A stretch of 64,000 bases of DNA from Oribacterium sp. oral taxon 078 str. F0262 (GCF_000160135.1 NZ_GG729933.1:316816-380815), one strand, 5' to 3'; positions 8,031-16,711 are shown, counted from the stretch's first letter. Numbers and translations: made by a program. Notes: generated by a model from the letters alone, not told the origin.

Positions 8031-8474
8031 ATGAAAAAAAGTATATGGAAAAGCGGAATTATGAATGCAGCGATGGGAATCGGAATTGCAAGCTTTATCT
8101 TCGGGGCGGTGGGCTTTTTGATTGACCGCTCCTCCCAGGGGAACTTTGTGCTGACACACTACGCCTACAGCAGGATGTTTATCGCCACGATCCTGATAGG
8201 GATCGGCTTCGGAGCGCCGTCCGCAATCTACGAGGGGAGCGACATGCCGCTTCCGCTCAAGGCCCTCGTTCATATGGGGATAGGCTGCAGCGTGTATACG
8301 GCGGCAGCCCTCTGGGCGGGATGGATTCCGACGGGACAAGGGCTCGGGGCGATGCTGCTCTACCTCGCAGGGGAGCTGCTGCTCGCATTTTTGATCTGGC
8401 TCGGCTATGCCTGGTATTACAGGAAGCTCGCCGGGAAGATGAACCAGAGGATCCGCGAAATGAAAGAAGACTGA
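8031..8474 (+). CDS. DUF3021 membrane protein, partner of the LytTR regulator
   Basis: 147-residue integral membrane protein with four predicted transmembrane segments, at about 13-35, 50-70, 82-100 and 107-128, and a charged cytoplasmic C-terminus. ATG at 8031 follows GAGGAGGAG. An in-frame ATG at 8007 overlaps the LytTR stop region and has no such site. Size and topology match the DUF3021 family, which is typically cotranscribed with a LytTR protein. Its biochemical function is not established; the likely role is control of the adjacent regulator. Confidence 0.85.
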   Translation: MKKSIWKSGIMNAAMGIGIASFIFGAVGFLIDRSSQGNFVLTHYAYSRMFIATILIGIGFGAPSAIYEGSDMPLPLKALVHMGIGCSVYTAAALWAGWIPTGQGLGAMLLYLAGELLLAFLIWLGYAWYYRKLAGKMNQRIREMKED

Positions 8475-8482
8475 GCGTAGAA

Positions 8483-8560
8483 GTCTGCCATCAGGCAGAC
8501 TCGGAGCGTTCTTGACCACTTCTCGAAGAGAAGTGCCTCCCGAAGGGGGGGCGGCTGAAG
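8483..8560. repeat. Cluster of short hairpins between convergent genes
   Basis: GTCTGCC/GGCAGAC (8483-8500) and CACTTCT/AGAAGTG (8517-8535), followed by GC-rich sequence rich in -CGAAG- loops, fill the gap between the DUF3021 gene and the reverse-strand acetyltransferase. There is no T-tract. A two-way termination region is the simplest reading. Confidence 0.55.
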
Positions 8561-8591
8561 CCACCCGGGCGAAGCCGAGTCTTTCGCTTCC

Positions 8592-9104
8592 CTAATCTCC
8601 GAGCCTTCGGAGCATATCGTGCCAGCGCACGCCTCCCCAGCTGGAGCTTCCGATTCCGAGATCCTCAAAGCCGAGGTTCTCATAGAAGCCGACGAGCTGG
8701 CTGTGGCAGGTCAGAAGCAGAAGAGAGCGGCCCCTTCCCCGCTCTCTTTTGATGTAGCGCTGCATGAGCTCGCTGCCAAGGCCGTGATGCCGATACTCGG
8801 GGCGGACATCCAGACCGAGGAGGAGGACGGTCTTTCCCCTTGGATCGTGGAGAGAGGCATCCGTGAAATACTCATCCCGGAAGCTCTCCTCCTCTGTGGC
8901 GAGTCCCGTGAGAAAGCCTGCGATTTTCCCATTGATCCGATCATAGGCGATGAGAAAGGTTTCCGGGGCGGTCTTCACGCGTTCCGCCATATGTTCTCTC
9001 TTGCAGGCTTCGTTTTCCGGAAAACAGAGGAGCTCGATTTCTGCGGTCTCATCGATCTCGGACGGTCTCACATTGCGGAATTCAAAACGATCAAAATTAA
9101 ACAT
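8592..9104 (-). CDS. GNAT-family N-acetyltransferase
   Basis: 170-residue GNAT protein. The acetyl-CoA binding core is visible as L-G-L-D-V-R-P-E-Y-R-H-H-G-L-G-S-E-L-M (the V-x-x-x-x-R/Q-x-x-G-x-G/A motif A), followed by L-L-T-C-H and the motif B Y-E-N-L-G-F. The start at 9104 (M-F-N-F-D-R-F) is preferred because AAAGGGGG precedes it. An upstream extension to 9260 would start with unrelated hydrophobic sequence. The gene stands alone, convergent with DUF3021 and divergent from the HPr-like gene. The substrate cannot be predicted. Confidence 0.88.
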   Translation of the reverse strand: MFNFDRFEFRNVRPSEIDETAEIELLCFPENEACKREHMAERVKTAPETFLIAYDRINGKIAGFLTGLATEEESFRDEYFTDASLHDPRGKTVLLLGLDVRPEYRHHGLGSELMQRYIKRERGRGRSLLLLTCHSQLVGFYENLGFEDLGIGSSSWGGVRWHDMLRRLGD

Positions 9105-9161
9105 AGAAATCCCCCTTTCCTCGCGGCCGTTTCCGGCTTTAATCTCGGGTCTTACGATTAC

Positions 9162-9170
9162 AGTATAGCA
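9162..9170 (-). promoter_or_regulatory. Extended -10 promoter of the GNAT gene
   Basis: Read on the minus strand, TGCTATACT forms an extended -10 element about 58 bp upstream of the 9104 start. No good -35 is seen, which is typical for extended -10 promoters. Confidence 0.5.
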
Positions 9171-9199
9171 GAAAAAGCCTTTAAATAGGAAGAGAGATC

Positions 9200-9228
9200 T
9201 TGAAGATTGTGAGCTTTGCCCATTGTAA
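9200..9228 (+). promoter_or_regulatory. Possible promoter of the HPr-like gene
   Basis: TTGAAG (9200-9205), a 17-bp spacer and TTGTAA (9223-9228). The -10 is weak. This and the GNAT promoter are the only signals I see in the 9105-9365 gap. Confidence 0.35.
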
Positions 9229-9365
9229 ACGGTGAAAAGAGATGGTAATATATCTGCCACCCCATAGAGAGGCCTGATAAATGAAGATGGGGGATAGAGT
9301 AGAGGATAGAAATAGGGAGAATAACGAGGGCTATGTTTTCGGAGAAAGCTTCAGGAGGAACGAAA

Positions 9366-9593
9366 ATGAGCACATTAAATGTAATGATCCCCAGCGCCGC
9401 GGGGGCGGATGATTTCGTGAAGAAGGCGTCAGGACTTCCTTTCGATATCAATCTGAGCGCGGGAAGCCGGGTAGTGGATGCGAAGTCCATTCTCGGAATC
9501 CTGTACCTTGGCGTCGGGAAGATCCTACAGCTGACAGCAGCTTCTGAGGAGCTGCCGTACATGAAAAATACGTTTTCGGATTATTTGGTTTAA
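9366..9593 (+). CDS. HPr-like domain protein lacking the phosphorylatable histidine
   Basis: 75-residue protein with the HPr fold pattern: an N-terminal strand, then F-V-K-K-A-S, F-D-I-N-L, V-V-D-A-K-S-I-L-G-I-L and L-G-V-G-K-I-L. The segment V-D-A-K-S-I-L-G matches the regulatory Ser-46 site of HPr and Crh. Where HPr has G-L-H-A-R-P with the phosphocarrier His15, this protein has I-P-S-A-A-G and no histidine at all. It therefore cannot act as a PTS phosphocarrier. A Crh-like regulatory role is possible but unproven. Start at 9366 follows CAGGAGGAACG. It is monocistronic, with a terminator downstream. Confidence 0.8.
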   Translation: MSTLNVMIPSAAGADDFVKKASGLPFDINLSAGSRVVDAKSILGILYLGVGKILQLTAASEELPYMKNTFSDYLV

Positions 9594-9653
9594 GGAATCC
9601 GCCCCGTCATCCGGCGGGGAGAGATCCATTCATTGATCGGCAATTTGCAGAGA

Positions 9654-9684
9654 CCCTGGGGTAAATATTACCCCGGGGTTTTTT
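9654..9684 (+). terminator. Rho-independent terminator after the HPr-like gene
   Basis: 11-bp stem CCCTGGGGTAA / TTACCCCGGGG with one G-U pair and a 3-nt loop, followed by TTTTTT at 9679-9684. Confidence 0.9.
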
Positions 9685-9806
9685 GCCAGAGGGGATTTTT
9701 TGCGGGGCCGGATTCCCTCCGGGAACGGCCGATGCGCATCCTGGGAGAGCTCGGGGAGAAGGATACCCGATATGCCTTTCCGGGAGATAGAGAGAAGGGG
9801 GAAGGG

Positions 9807-10484
9807 ATGAAGCGGAAAAGCGGAAAAAAAGAAGGGGAGGCAGGCCCGGGCAGGGAAAAAAGAGCGCTTCCCTGCATGTTCGCAAACCGGGCTCTGTCCG
9901 CGAAGCTTTTGGAGATTCCGGGGACGGAGCTTCACGCGAAGCTGAAGCGAAGTGATCGGAGGAGCCTCTCCGTGGAGGTCGACCGGAACGGTGAAATCCT
10001 CGTCAGGGCCCCGCTTCGGCTTTCAGAGCGGCAGATTCACCGTTTTCTTTGGAGCAGGGCGGACTGGATCATCAGTCATCAGGAGAAGCGGGCGATGGAG
10101 GCGGAGCAGCGCCGGAGCCTCCCTCCGATCGGGACAGAGGAGCTCCGAAGGCTGGCGGATCAGGCGGAGGAGAGCATACCGGAGAGAGTTCGATACTATG
10201 CCGAAAGAATCGGCGTGGACTATGGCAGGATCAGAATACGGAATCAACAGACCCGCTGGGGCTCCTGTACGGCGGCGGGGAATCTGAGCTTTAACTGCCT
10301 TCTCATGCTCTGCCCCCTGGAGGTCTTAGATTACGTCGTGGTCCATGAGCTCTGTCATCGCCGGGAGATGAACCATTCCCCGCATTTCTGGGCTCTCGTG
10401 GAGGAGGAGCTTCCGGATTACCGGGAGCGCCGGGACTGGCTCCGCGTAAACGGCGCGAAGCTGATCGGCCGGATGAAGGGCTGA
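9807..10484 (+). CDS. YgjP-type (DUF45) zinc metallopeptidase-like protein
   Basis: 225-residue protein of the YgjP/DUF45 family, related to SprT and M48 metallopeptidases. The zinc motif H-E-L-C-H has its histidines at residues 180 and 184, and a downstream H-S-P-H-F-W supplies the expected third ligand. Family hallmarks R-W-G-S-C and L-S-F-N are present just upstream. The start at 9807 follows AGAAGGGGGAAGGG. A longer frame from 9633 would read through the terminator at 9654 and is rejected. It converges on the carboxypeptidase gene with only 6 bp between stops and no visible terminator. The physiological substrate is unknown. Confidence 0.9.
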   Translation: MKRKSGKKEGEAGPGREKRALPCMFANRALSAKLLEIPGTELHAKLKRSDRRSLSVEVDRNGEILVRAPLRLSERQIHRFLWSRADWIISHQEKRAMEAEQRRSLPPIGTEELRRLADQAEESIPERVRYYAERIGVDYGRIRIRNQQTRWGSCTAAGNLSFNCLLMLCPLEVLDYVVVHELCHRREMNHSPHFWALVEEELPDYRERRDWLRVNGAKLIGRMKG

Positions 10485-10490
10485 TGGCTC

Positions 10491-12077
10491 TCAGAATCTT
10501 CTTTTATTTCTTCCGCTTCGCTTCCCGAGCATCAGATCCCTGCGGGCCTTCTGCTCCCGCGTGAGATCCCGGGTATGCTTCAGCATCCGGCTTCTCCGGC
10601 GCTTCCTCGTGAACTCCTCCTGTCTTTGATAGAGATAGAGGATCAGAAAGGCAAGGAGAAGGATGAGCACGATCGCGAGAAGGATGGCGAGAACCCGCAG
10701 GATCGGCTTCTGGACGATGATGCGCCCGCCCTTTTTGTCGAAGATGAGGGGAGCCTGGCTCCTTCTGTTCCCCCTGGAGAGCTGCCCCGCCACCGTGGAC
10801 TCCTCTTCCCCGGAGCGCTCAGAGCGGATTGTGCCCGGCATGCTTTCCGTGAAGGCCTCCGCGGCATTCACCGCGTCCTCCGCCGCATCTCCTCCCGCAT
10901 TCATAGAGCGGTCCAGAAGCTTTACATAGGCGATGCCCACTGTGTGATCCTGAAAGCGGTAATCCACTCTCGCGATGGAGCCGTCGGACTTTTCCCGTTC
11001 GGAGAGCTCATAGCTGAGCGAGGAGTTGAGCTCCTGGAACTCCACATCCTTTGGGAGCGTTATGTGGTCGGACTCGCCGATGGAGAGCTCCAGAGCATTC
11101 ACAAGAGGAATCCCGTCCACCTTGAGATTGTTCTGCAAAGAGGCGTAGGGGGAGTCGCTCTTTGAGATGGGGATGGAGCTGAAATTGTCGTAGGCAAAGT
11201 CGAAGAGCTTCCTGGTGTCGGAATACTGGCTGTGGTGGCCGTTCAGGATGACGCAGATCAGGGTCATATTATTTCTTTTGCATGCCGTCACAAGCGTATT
11301 TCCCGCCGTCATGGTATATCCCGTTTTACCGGCGAAGACTCCGTTATAGAAGTCCCGGTAGGCCCGCCGCATCATGTGGTGGTGGGCGTAGATGGTATTT
11401 TCCTTTGCGCCGATATCCGGATACTTGCTGATCGGCGCATGCGTATAGACCTGTGTGCTGTCGATCTGCCGGAAGGTCGGATTCTTGATGGCATACTGCA
11501 AAATCTTTGCCATGTCCGCGCAGCTGGTATAGTGCTCCGGGTTGTCCAGGCCGGAGGGGTTCATGAAGTGGGAGTCCGTGCAGCCGAGTTCCGCGGCCTT
11601 TTGATTCATCAGCTCGGCGAAGGCCTCATTGGAGCCCGCCACATGCTCCGCGAGCGCATTGGCACAGTCATTTGCGGAGTGCAGGAGCAGGCTGTAGAGA
11701 CAGTCCCGCACGCTCAGCTTATCCCCCGGCACCGCTCCGATGACGGTGGAATTTGCCTCCAGATTTCCGCTTGTCGCGGAGCTGGAAAAGGTCAGCTTCT
11801 CATCGAGATTTTTCACATGCTCCAGGACCACGACGGCGGTGAGCACCTTTGTGATGGAGGCGGGGAAGTAATGCTCGTGCTCATTTTTGGCGTAGAGCAC
11901 CGCGTTGGAATCGGAGTCGATCAGGATCGCTCCGTTGGACTGGATATCCGCCGGGGGCGAAGGCCAGCTTCCCCCCGCGGCGAAAGCGATTCCCTCGCTC
12001 CCGAGCCGGAGAAAAAGCCCCGCAAAGAGCAGCAGGATAAGGAGGGCGGCGTGGAAGTGTTCTCTTTTCTTTTTCAT
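10491..12077 (-). CDS. Serine-type D-Ala-D-Ala carboxypeptidase (PBP5/DacA type)
   Basis: Low-molecular-weight penicillin-binding protein that trims the terminal D-Ala from peptidoglycan stem peptides. The 528-residue protein has a signal/TM segment (about 10-32), the S-x-x-K motif (PASITK), the S-A-N motif (HSAND) and K-T-G (AGKTGYT) in order. After the catalytic domain comes a beta-rich region (about 330-400), then a basic linker, a TM helix (LRVLAILLAIVLILLLAFLIL) and a strongly basic tail. It is thus anchored at the C-terminus, as usual for DacA, but by a true TM helix rather than an amphipathic one. It lies downstream of the histidine kinase on the same strand and may be cotranscribed with it. 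Confidence 0.93.
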   Translation of the reverse strand: MKKKREHFHAALLILLLFAGLFLRLGSEGIAFAAGGSWPSPPADIQSNGAILIDSDSNAVLYAKNEHEHYFPASITKVLTAVVVLEHVKNLDEKLTFSSSATSGNLEANSTVIGAVPGDKLSVRDCLYSLLLHSANDCANALAEHVAGSNEAFAELMNQKAAELGCTDSHFMNPSGLDNPEHYTSCADMAKILQYAIKNPTFRQIDSTQVYTHAPISKYPDIGAKENTIYAHHHMMRRAYRDFYNGVFAGKTGYTMTAGNTLVTACKRNNMTLICVILNGHHSQYSDTRKLFDFAYDNFSSIPISKSDSPYASLQNNLKVDGIPLVNALELSIGESDHITLPKDVEFQELNSSLSYELSEREKSDGSIARVDYRFQDHTVGIAYVKLLDRSMNAGGDAAEDAVNAAEAFTESMPGTIRSERSGEEESTVAGQLSRGNRRSQAPLIFDKKGGRIIVQKPILRVLAILLAIVLILLLAFLILYLYQRQEEFTRKRRRSRMLKHTRDLTREQKARRDLMLGKRSGRNKRRF

Positions 12078-12124
12078 AAGACCTCCTCTCTCGATCTCTC
12101 CTCCCGGCTTCTCGGTTCTCTGTC

Positions 12125-14479
12125 TCAGTCTTTGTCTTTTTCTTCGGCCTGTTCTTCTTCGCCCTGCTCTTCTCGGCCCTGTCCTTCTTCTCCGTTCTCT
12201 CTGGAGGAGAGCTTTGCGAGTCTGGAATCGATCTCCGGGAGCTCCGCCGTGAGCTCTCTCACCTGCTCCGCTACGGCTTCATTGGTTTTCTCCATGGCGC
12301 TCTCTGCATCCGGGACAGTGCCCGGCCTTCCCGCCTCCTCATTTCGGTGCGGCTTTGGCAGGATGACCGCGGCCTTGTAGAGATCTCCGTCGATGGAGAT
12401 CTCGAGCCGTCCCTTCATGAGGGAGCTCAAGCTCTTCGCGATGGAGAGACCCAGACCGGAGCCCTCGGTCGTCCGGCTGACATCGCCCCGGACGAAACGC
12501 TCGGTCAGCTCCTCCGCAGAGATGTTTAAGGGGGCCTCCGAGATATTTTTGATCGTGCAGGAGGCAGAGTCCTCCTCCTCCCGGACATCCACATAGACGC
12601 GGCTTCCGCGGAGCGCATACTTGCAGCAGTTATTCATGAGATTTTCCAGCACTCTCCACAGCCTTCTTCCGTCCGCCAGGATGAGCACGGGACGCCCCGG
12701 CACATTCAGGATCACATCCAGCTTCGCCGCTTTCATCTTCTCCTCGAACTCGCCGAGCGCCTGCTGCACCATCGCGGCATAGTCGAGCTCTGTGAGCTCG
12801 ATCGACACATTGCCGGAGCTTGCCTTGCTGGCCTCCACGAGGTCCTCCGTCAGAGTTTTCAGACGGTTTGCCTTCTGATCCAGCACCTCCAGATACTCCG
12901 CCGCCCTGGGATTTTCGATCTTTTCCCTCTTCAGGAGATCCACATAGTTGATGATGGAGGTGAGGGGAGTCTTCAGATCATGGGAGACATTGGTGATGAG
13001 ATCGGCCTTCATCCGCTCGGATTTCACCTGCTCGTTCACCGCCTTGCTGAGGCCGGTGGCGATCCTCCAGGCATAGAAGTCGATGGCGAGGAGAATCAGG
13101 AGGAGGGCCGATGCGACCAGGAAGCAGAAGAGGCTTGCCCGGGTGAAGAAGCGGTAGAGGAGGAGTCCGATCAGCAAAAGCCCCGAGAGATTGGGGAGCA
13201 GGAAGAGGAGGATGCTGTAGAAGCGCGGAGCCGTGAGCGCCGCGGAGCGGATGTAGTGCTTTATGACGAGGAGCATCCTTCGGAGGAAGGAGTATTCCCA
13301 GAGAGTCTCTGCCTTATAGTTTCTCGCGAGAGAGAGGCAGAGAGGCAGGAAGAAGAGGTAGCGGAAAAAGAGGCGGAGGGCGCCGTGCCAGTAATCCCAG
13401 TGCTCCATGCTCCCGGTGAAATTCTCGAGGGAGGCGAGGAGAGCGCGGCTGAGCGCACCGGAGGCCGGAATCCAGAGCAGGAAAAGGAGGATCGGGAGCT
13501 CTGAGGGCAGACGATCCGTGGGGTAGAGATGGATCTTCCCGGATTCCGCGCTTCTCCCTGTGAGCATGAGGAGCGCACAGAAGCTCACCGCACAGGCGAA
13601 AAGTCCGAAGAACAGCAGCACAAGCCCCACCACGGTGTTGACGTGGTGGGAGTGATAGCGGGCCGCCGCAAGTGCATAGGCATCCTGGCTCGGAAAATCC
13701 GTGTCGATGCTGACCGCAAAAAGGTAGGAGCCGTTCTGATAGGGATTTCTCGCCTGCAGGAGGGGGACCAGGTTCGGCGGGGTCTTCATGTTTGAGCTTA
13801 ACTCCAGCGTTTCGGAATCGGTATAGAGATATTTTCCGGACTGGGAGAGGGTATCCATGCTGAGCTCCGGCGCGTTGGTATAGCTCGTCGACTTCCCGTC
13901 TCCGGAGTAGGAGGCATAGAAGCGGAGATTCGTCGGCTGATCGAAGAACTCGGAGCGGACCGCGTAGTATTTTGCGAGATAGCTCAGCGTCTCCTGGGCG
14001 AGCTTTCCGAGGCTCATAAGGCCGTCGGAGGGACTGCTGGGCTGGTAGTTTGGCATATAAGCCCGGTAGGTCACGCGGATCTGATGTTGTTTTTCGTCCT
14101 GAAGCTTTGTGACGGTCGCGGGACCGTCGTCCCGGATCTCATTTTTTTCGTTAAGGTAATAGCCCATGGAACGGGCGTATTTGATCAGATAGTCCAGGCT
14201 GTAGGAGCGGGACGCGCCTGCCGTCTCGCTCTGCGCGATGGTCCGGTTCAGATCCAGGGCGCTGCCGTTTTCGAAGATATCCTTGAGATCGATGTAGTCA
14301 AAGATGTCGTTGACAGATTCGGAAACCTGTGTCTCAAAGACGGGAGAATCCAAGTAAGCCGGGTTGGCGAGAGAGGCCAAAATCCCGCCCTGCTCGGAGT
14401 TTAAGGCCAGCGTAATGATGCCCGCGAGGACCAAAAGGATGGAGAAGGCGTTGACGGAGCCTGCCAGGATTCGCTTCAT
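12125..14479 (-). CDS. Large membrane sensor histidine kinase
   Basis: 784-residue kinase. After TM1 (about 10-27) there is an extracellular domain of ~255 residues, then a run of about five further TM helices (roughly 285-470). The C-terminal half contains the HisKA box (NVSHDLKTPLTSI, phospho-acceptor His) and a HATPase_c domain with an N-box (NLMNNCCKYA) and G-box (GSGLGLSIAKSL). The last ~60 residues are a highly acidic, Glu/Gly/Gln-rich tail. It overlaps the response regulator by 4 bp (ATGA), so the two form a unit. The ligand is unknown; the neighbouring carboxypeptidase suggests an envelope role, but that is only context. Confidence 0.92.
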   Translation of the reverse strand: MKRILAGSVNAFSILLVLAGIITLALNSEQGGILASLANPAYLDSPVFETQVSESVNDIFDYIDLKDIFENGSALDLNRTIAQSETAGASRSYSLDYLIKYARSMGYYLNEKNEIRDDGPATVTKLQDEKQHQIRVTYRAYMPNYQPSSPSDGLMSLGKLAQETLSYLAKYYAVRSEFFDQPTNLRFYASYSGDGKSTSYTNAPELSMDTLSQSGKYLYTDSETLELSSNMKTPPNLVPLLQARNPYQNGSYLFAVSIDTDFPSQDAYALAAARYHSHHVNTVVGLVLLFFGLFACAVSFCALLMLTGRSAESGKIHLYPTDRLPSELPILLFLLWIPASGALSRALLASLENFTGSMEHWDYWHGALRLFFRYLFFLPLCLSLARNYKAETLWEYSFLRRMLLVIKHYIRSAALTAPRFYSILLFLLPNLSGLLLIGLLLYRFFTRASLFCFLVASALLLILLAIDFYAWRIATGLSKAVNEQVKSERMKADLITNVSHDLKTPLTSIINYVDLLKREKIENPRAAEYLEVLDQKANRLKTLTEDLVEASKASSGNVSIELTELDYAAMVQQALGEFEEKMKAAKLDVILNVPGRPVLILADGRRLWRVLENLMNNCCKYALRGSRVYVDVREEEDSASCTIKNISEAPLNISAEELTERFVRGDVSRTTEGSGLGLSIAKSLSSLMKGRLEISIDGDLYKAAVILPKPHRNEEAGRPGTVPDAESAMEKTNEAVAEQVRELTAELPEIDSRLAKLSSRENGEEGQGREEQGEEEQAEEKDKD

Positions 14480-15198
14480 TTTCTGGGATCCTCTAGGCTC
14501 GTCTGCTTCTCGACCTTATATCCGACTCCCCAGACCACCTTCAGGTAGCGGGGCTCCTTCGGATTGATCTCGATCTTCTCCCGGATGTGCCGGATATGCA
14601 CCGCGACCGTATTGTCCGCTCCGATCGCCTGCTCGTTCCAGATCGAGGTATAGATCTCGTCGATGGAGAAGACCTTGCCCGCATTTTTCACGAGGAGGAG
14701 AAGAATGTTGTACTCGATCGGGGTGAGCTTTACCGGCTCTCCCTCCACTGTCACCTCCTTGGTGTCGTCGTTGATGACGAGACCGCCGCTCGAATAAATG
14801 CTGTCCAGATTCCCGGCCTCGCCGATATTCCCAAGCTGGGTGTAGCGCCGGAGCTGGGACTTTACGCGGGCCACCATCTCGAGGGGGTTGAAGGGCTTTG
14901 TGATATAGTCATCCGCACCGATGTTCAGCCCCAGGATCTTGTCGTTGTCCTCGCCCTTTGCGGAGAGGATAATGATGGGGATGGAGCTTTTCTCGCGGAT
15001 CTTGAGCGTGGTGCGGATCCCATCCAGACCCGGCATCATGACATCGATAATCAGGAGATCCACCTTCTCCTGATCCATAATCTTTAAGGCATCATAGCCG
15101 TCGTAGGCCTTCAGAAGCCGAAAACCCTCTCCGGCCAGGTAAATGGAGATCGCCTCCACGATTTGCTTATCATCATCACAAACTAGAATGGTCTGCAT
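14476..15198 (-). CDS. OmpR/PhoB-family response regulator
   Basis: 240-residue response regulator. The receiver domain (1-120) shows the acidic pocket (C-D-D-D), the phospho-acceptor Asp in L-L-I-I-D-V-M-M-P-G, the Ser of L-S-A-K-G and the Lys of Y-I-T-K-P-F. The C-terminal winged helix (about 140-235) carries the LTPIEYNILLLLVKN and VHIRHIREKIE motifs. An AGGAGG lies upstream of the ATG. It is the first gene of the operon with the kinase. A likely promoter region with TATACAAT on the minus strand lies around 15258-15265, but the -35 is poor. Confidence 0.95.
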   Translation of the reverse strand: MQTILVCDDDKQIVEAISIYLAGEGFRLLKAYDGYDALKIMDQEKVDLLIIDVMMPGLDGIRTTLKIREKSSIPIIILSAKGEDNDKILGLNIGADDYITKPFNPLEMVARVKSQLRRYTQLGNIGEAGNLDSIYSSGGLVINDDTKEVTVEGEPVKLTPIEYNILLLLVKNAGKVFSIDEIYTSIWNEQAIGADNTVAVHIRHIREKIEINPKEPRYLKVVWGVGYKVEKQTSLEDPRK

Positions 15199-15276
15199 GC
15201 CGTCCTCCTGTTCCTGAAATCCGTCTTCCTGTTCAAAAAGCAGGCCTGTGTTCTATTGTATACTATTTCTTCCTGC

Positions 15277-15312
15277 AAGAAAAGGTGCGGAGGAGCCTTC
15301 GCTCCTCCGCAC
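15277..15312 (-). terminator. Terminator of tRNA-Lys
   Basis: Perfect 12-bp stem (15285-15296 with 15301-15312) closed by a 4-nt loop. On the minus strand it follows the tRNA by 3 bp and is followed by the T-rich tail CTTTTCTT. Confidence 0.8.
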
Positions 15313-15315
15313 TGC

Positions 15316-15388
15316 TGCGCCCTCAGGGACTCGAACCCTGGACAAATAGATTAAGAGTCTACTGCTCTACCAACTGAGCTAAGGGCGC
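15316..15388 (-). tRNA. tRNA-Lys (CTT)
   Basis: 73-nt cloverleaf on the minus strand: acceptor GCGCCCT pairs with AGGGCGC, D arm TAGCTCAGTTGGTAGAGC, anticodon stem-loop GTAGA-CTCTTAA-TCTAT with CTT at positions 34-36, and T arm CAGGGTTCGAGTCCCTG. The CCA end is not encoded. Confidence 0.95.
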
Positions 15389-15614
15389 TTTTATACTGTG
15401 CCGCCCTCCGGCGACGCTCATAAATATACAAAAGCCGCGGGGAAAAGTCAAGAGATTTTCAAAAAAATTTAAGGCCGCCGCGGGGAGTCCCCGGGAATGA
15501 GAAAAAGGAGTTCCCGGAGGCTTTTCCGCGCTTCCATAATAAGGATCGGGAGGCTTCTGCGTCCTCGCGTTTTGGAACAGAAGGGGGGGCGGAAGAGGAG
15601 GGACGGGGAAGCAC

Positions 15615-16271
15615 TTACGGCCTTGCATAGAGCGCGAAGATGGGATTCCCTCTTTCGGAGAACTTCTTCTCGTATTCCGTCATGACATTCCCCCGGGAGA
15701 GGACGGGATCTCGATGGAGGTCCTCTGTCTTTTCGAGGAGGGACCAGCCGGAGGAGGAGATACTCTCCAAAGAGTAGCGAAAGAGTGCTTCATTGTCTGT
15801 CTTAAAGCGAAGCTCTCCCTCTGCTTTCAGAAAGCTCCGATAGATTCGGAGGAAGACCGGGCTTGTGAGGCGCCGGTTTTTCTGCCGTGTCTTCGGCCAG
15901 GGGTCGGAGAAGTTCAGGTAGATCCGGCTGATTTCATTTTCCGAAAAGACTTCCGGGAGGAGCCTTGCGTCGATGCTCAGAAAGGAGAGATTCGAAAAGT
16001 CCGCCCCCTCTTTTTCGGCCCGCTTCCTCCTTTGGATCGCCTTCATAAGAACGCTGTCGTAGCGTTCGATTCCGAGAAAATTGATTTCCGGATGGAGGAG
16101 GGAGAGCTCCGTCAGAAAGCGTCCCTTTCCCATCCCGATCTCGATATGGATCGGCGCATGATTTCGGAAGAAATCCTCCTTCCACCTCCCCCGAAAGCGC
16201 GCGGGCTCCCGCACTGCGGCGTCCGACTGAAGGACAAAGTCCTCTGATCCTGCAATATGGCGTAAACGCAT
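15615..16271 (-). CDS. trmB: tRNA (guanine-46-N7)-methyltransferase
   Basis: SAM-dependent enzyme that makes m7G46 in the variable loop of tRNAs. From the start at 16271 it is 218 residues. The SAM-binding segment H-I-E-I-G-M-G-K-G-R-F and the family hallmark N-F-S-D-P-W-P-K-T-R are clear, along with the C-terminal F-K-T-D-N and T-E-Y-E-K-K-F motifs. The start M-R-L-R-H-I is chosen by family length and GCGGAGGG upstream. A longer frame to 16343 would run through the promoter at 16328. Monocistronic. Confidence 0.95.
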   Translation of the reverse strand: MRLRHIAGSEDFVLQSDAAVREPARFRGRWKEDFFRNHAPIHIEIGMGKGRFLTELSLLHPEINFLGIERYDSVLMKAIQRRKRAEKEGADFSNLSFLSIDARLLPEVFSENEISRIYLNFSDPWPKTRQKNRRLTSPVFLRIYRSFLKAEGELRFKTDNEALFRYSLESISSSGWSLLEKTEDLHRDPVLSRGNVMTEYEKKFSERGNPIFALYARP

Positions 16272-16327
16272 GCTCCGGCCCTCCGCTTTGCCGCATATCC
16301 CACGCTCTTTAAATAAAACCACGCACA

Positions 16328-16355
16328 AGTATAATGTCCGCATCTAAAAAGTCAA
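16328..16355 (-). promoter_or_regulatory. Promoter of trmB
   Basis: On the minus strand: TTGACT, a 16-bp spacer, TATACT. The start site would be about 50 bp upstream of the 16271 ATG. Confidence 0.75.
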
Positions 16356-16505
16356 GGCAGCGCCCTGTAGTGAAAGTGTCCTGCAATCAGGCGGCCGCTC
16401 CGCGGGAAAACAGGAGCTTGACGGAACAGGATGCTGCTTAACGCCTCTGATTTTCCCGCTTCCCGGGGCAGATCAAATTTTATGGGGACAAGGGGCCGGG
16501 GCCTA

Positions 16506-16514
16506 TGTTATAAT
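16506..16514 (+). promoter_or_regulatory. Extended -10 promoter of the NlpC/P60 gene
   Basis: TGTTATAAT, a consensus extended -10, about 200 bp upstream of the 16712 start. The remaining part of the 16272-16711 gap shows no gene. Confidence 0.55.
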
Positions 16515-16711
16515 TACAAATCTTCGGAGAATTAGAAAGCCGGGAGAAAGCCGGGCCGGGGAAACGCAGACTCCATCGGGAGGATCGCGTTTCCGGCAGT
16601 GATTTGGGAAAGTGGGAATCAAGGTTTTTCTGTTATCGTATAGAGAGGGAAGAAGCTTTCGCCGGGAAGCGGGGAGCGCTTTTTGGACGGCGGAAGGAGG
16701 AAGAAGAGAAG

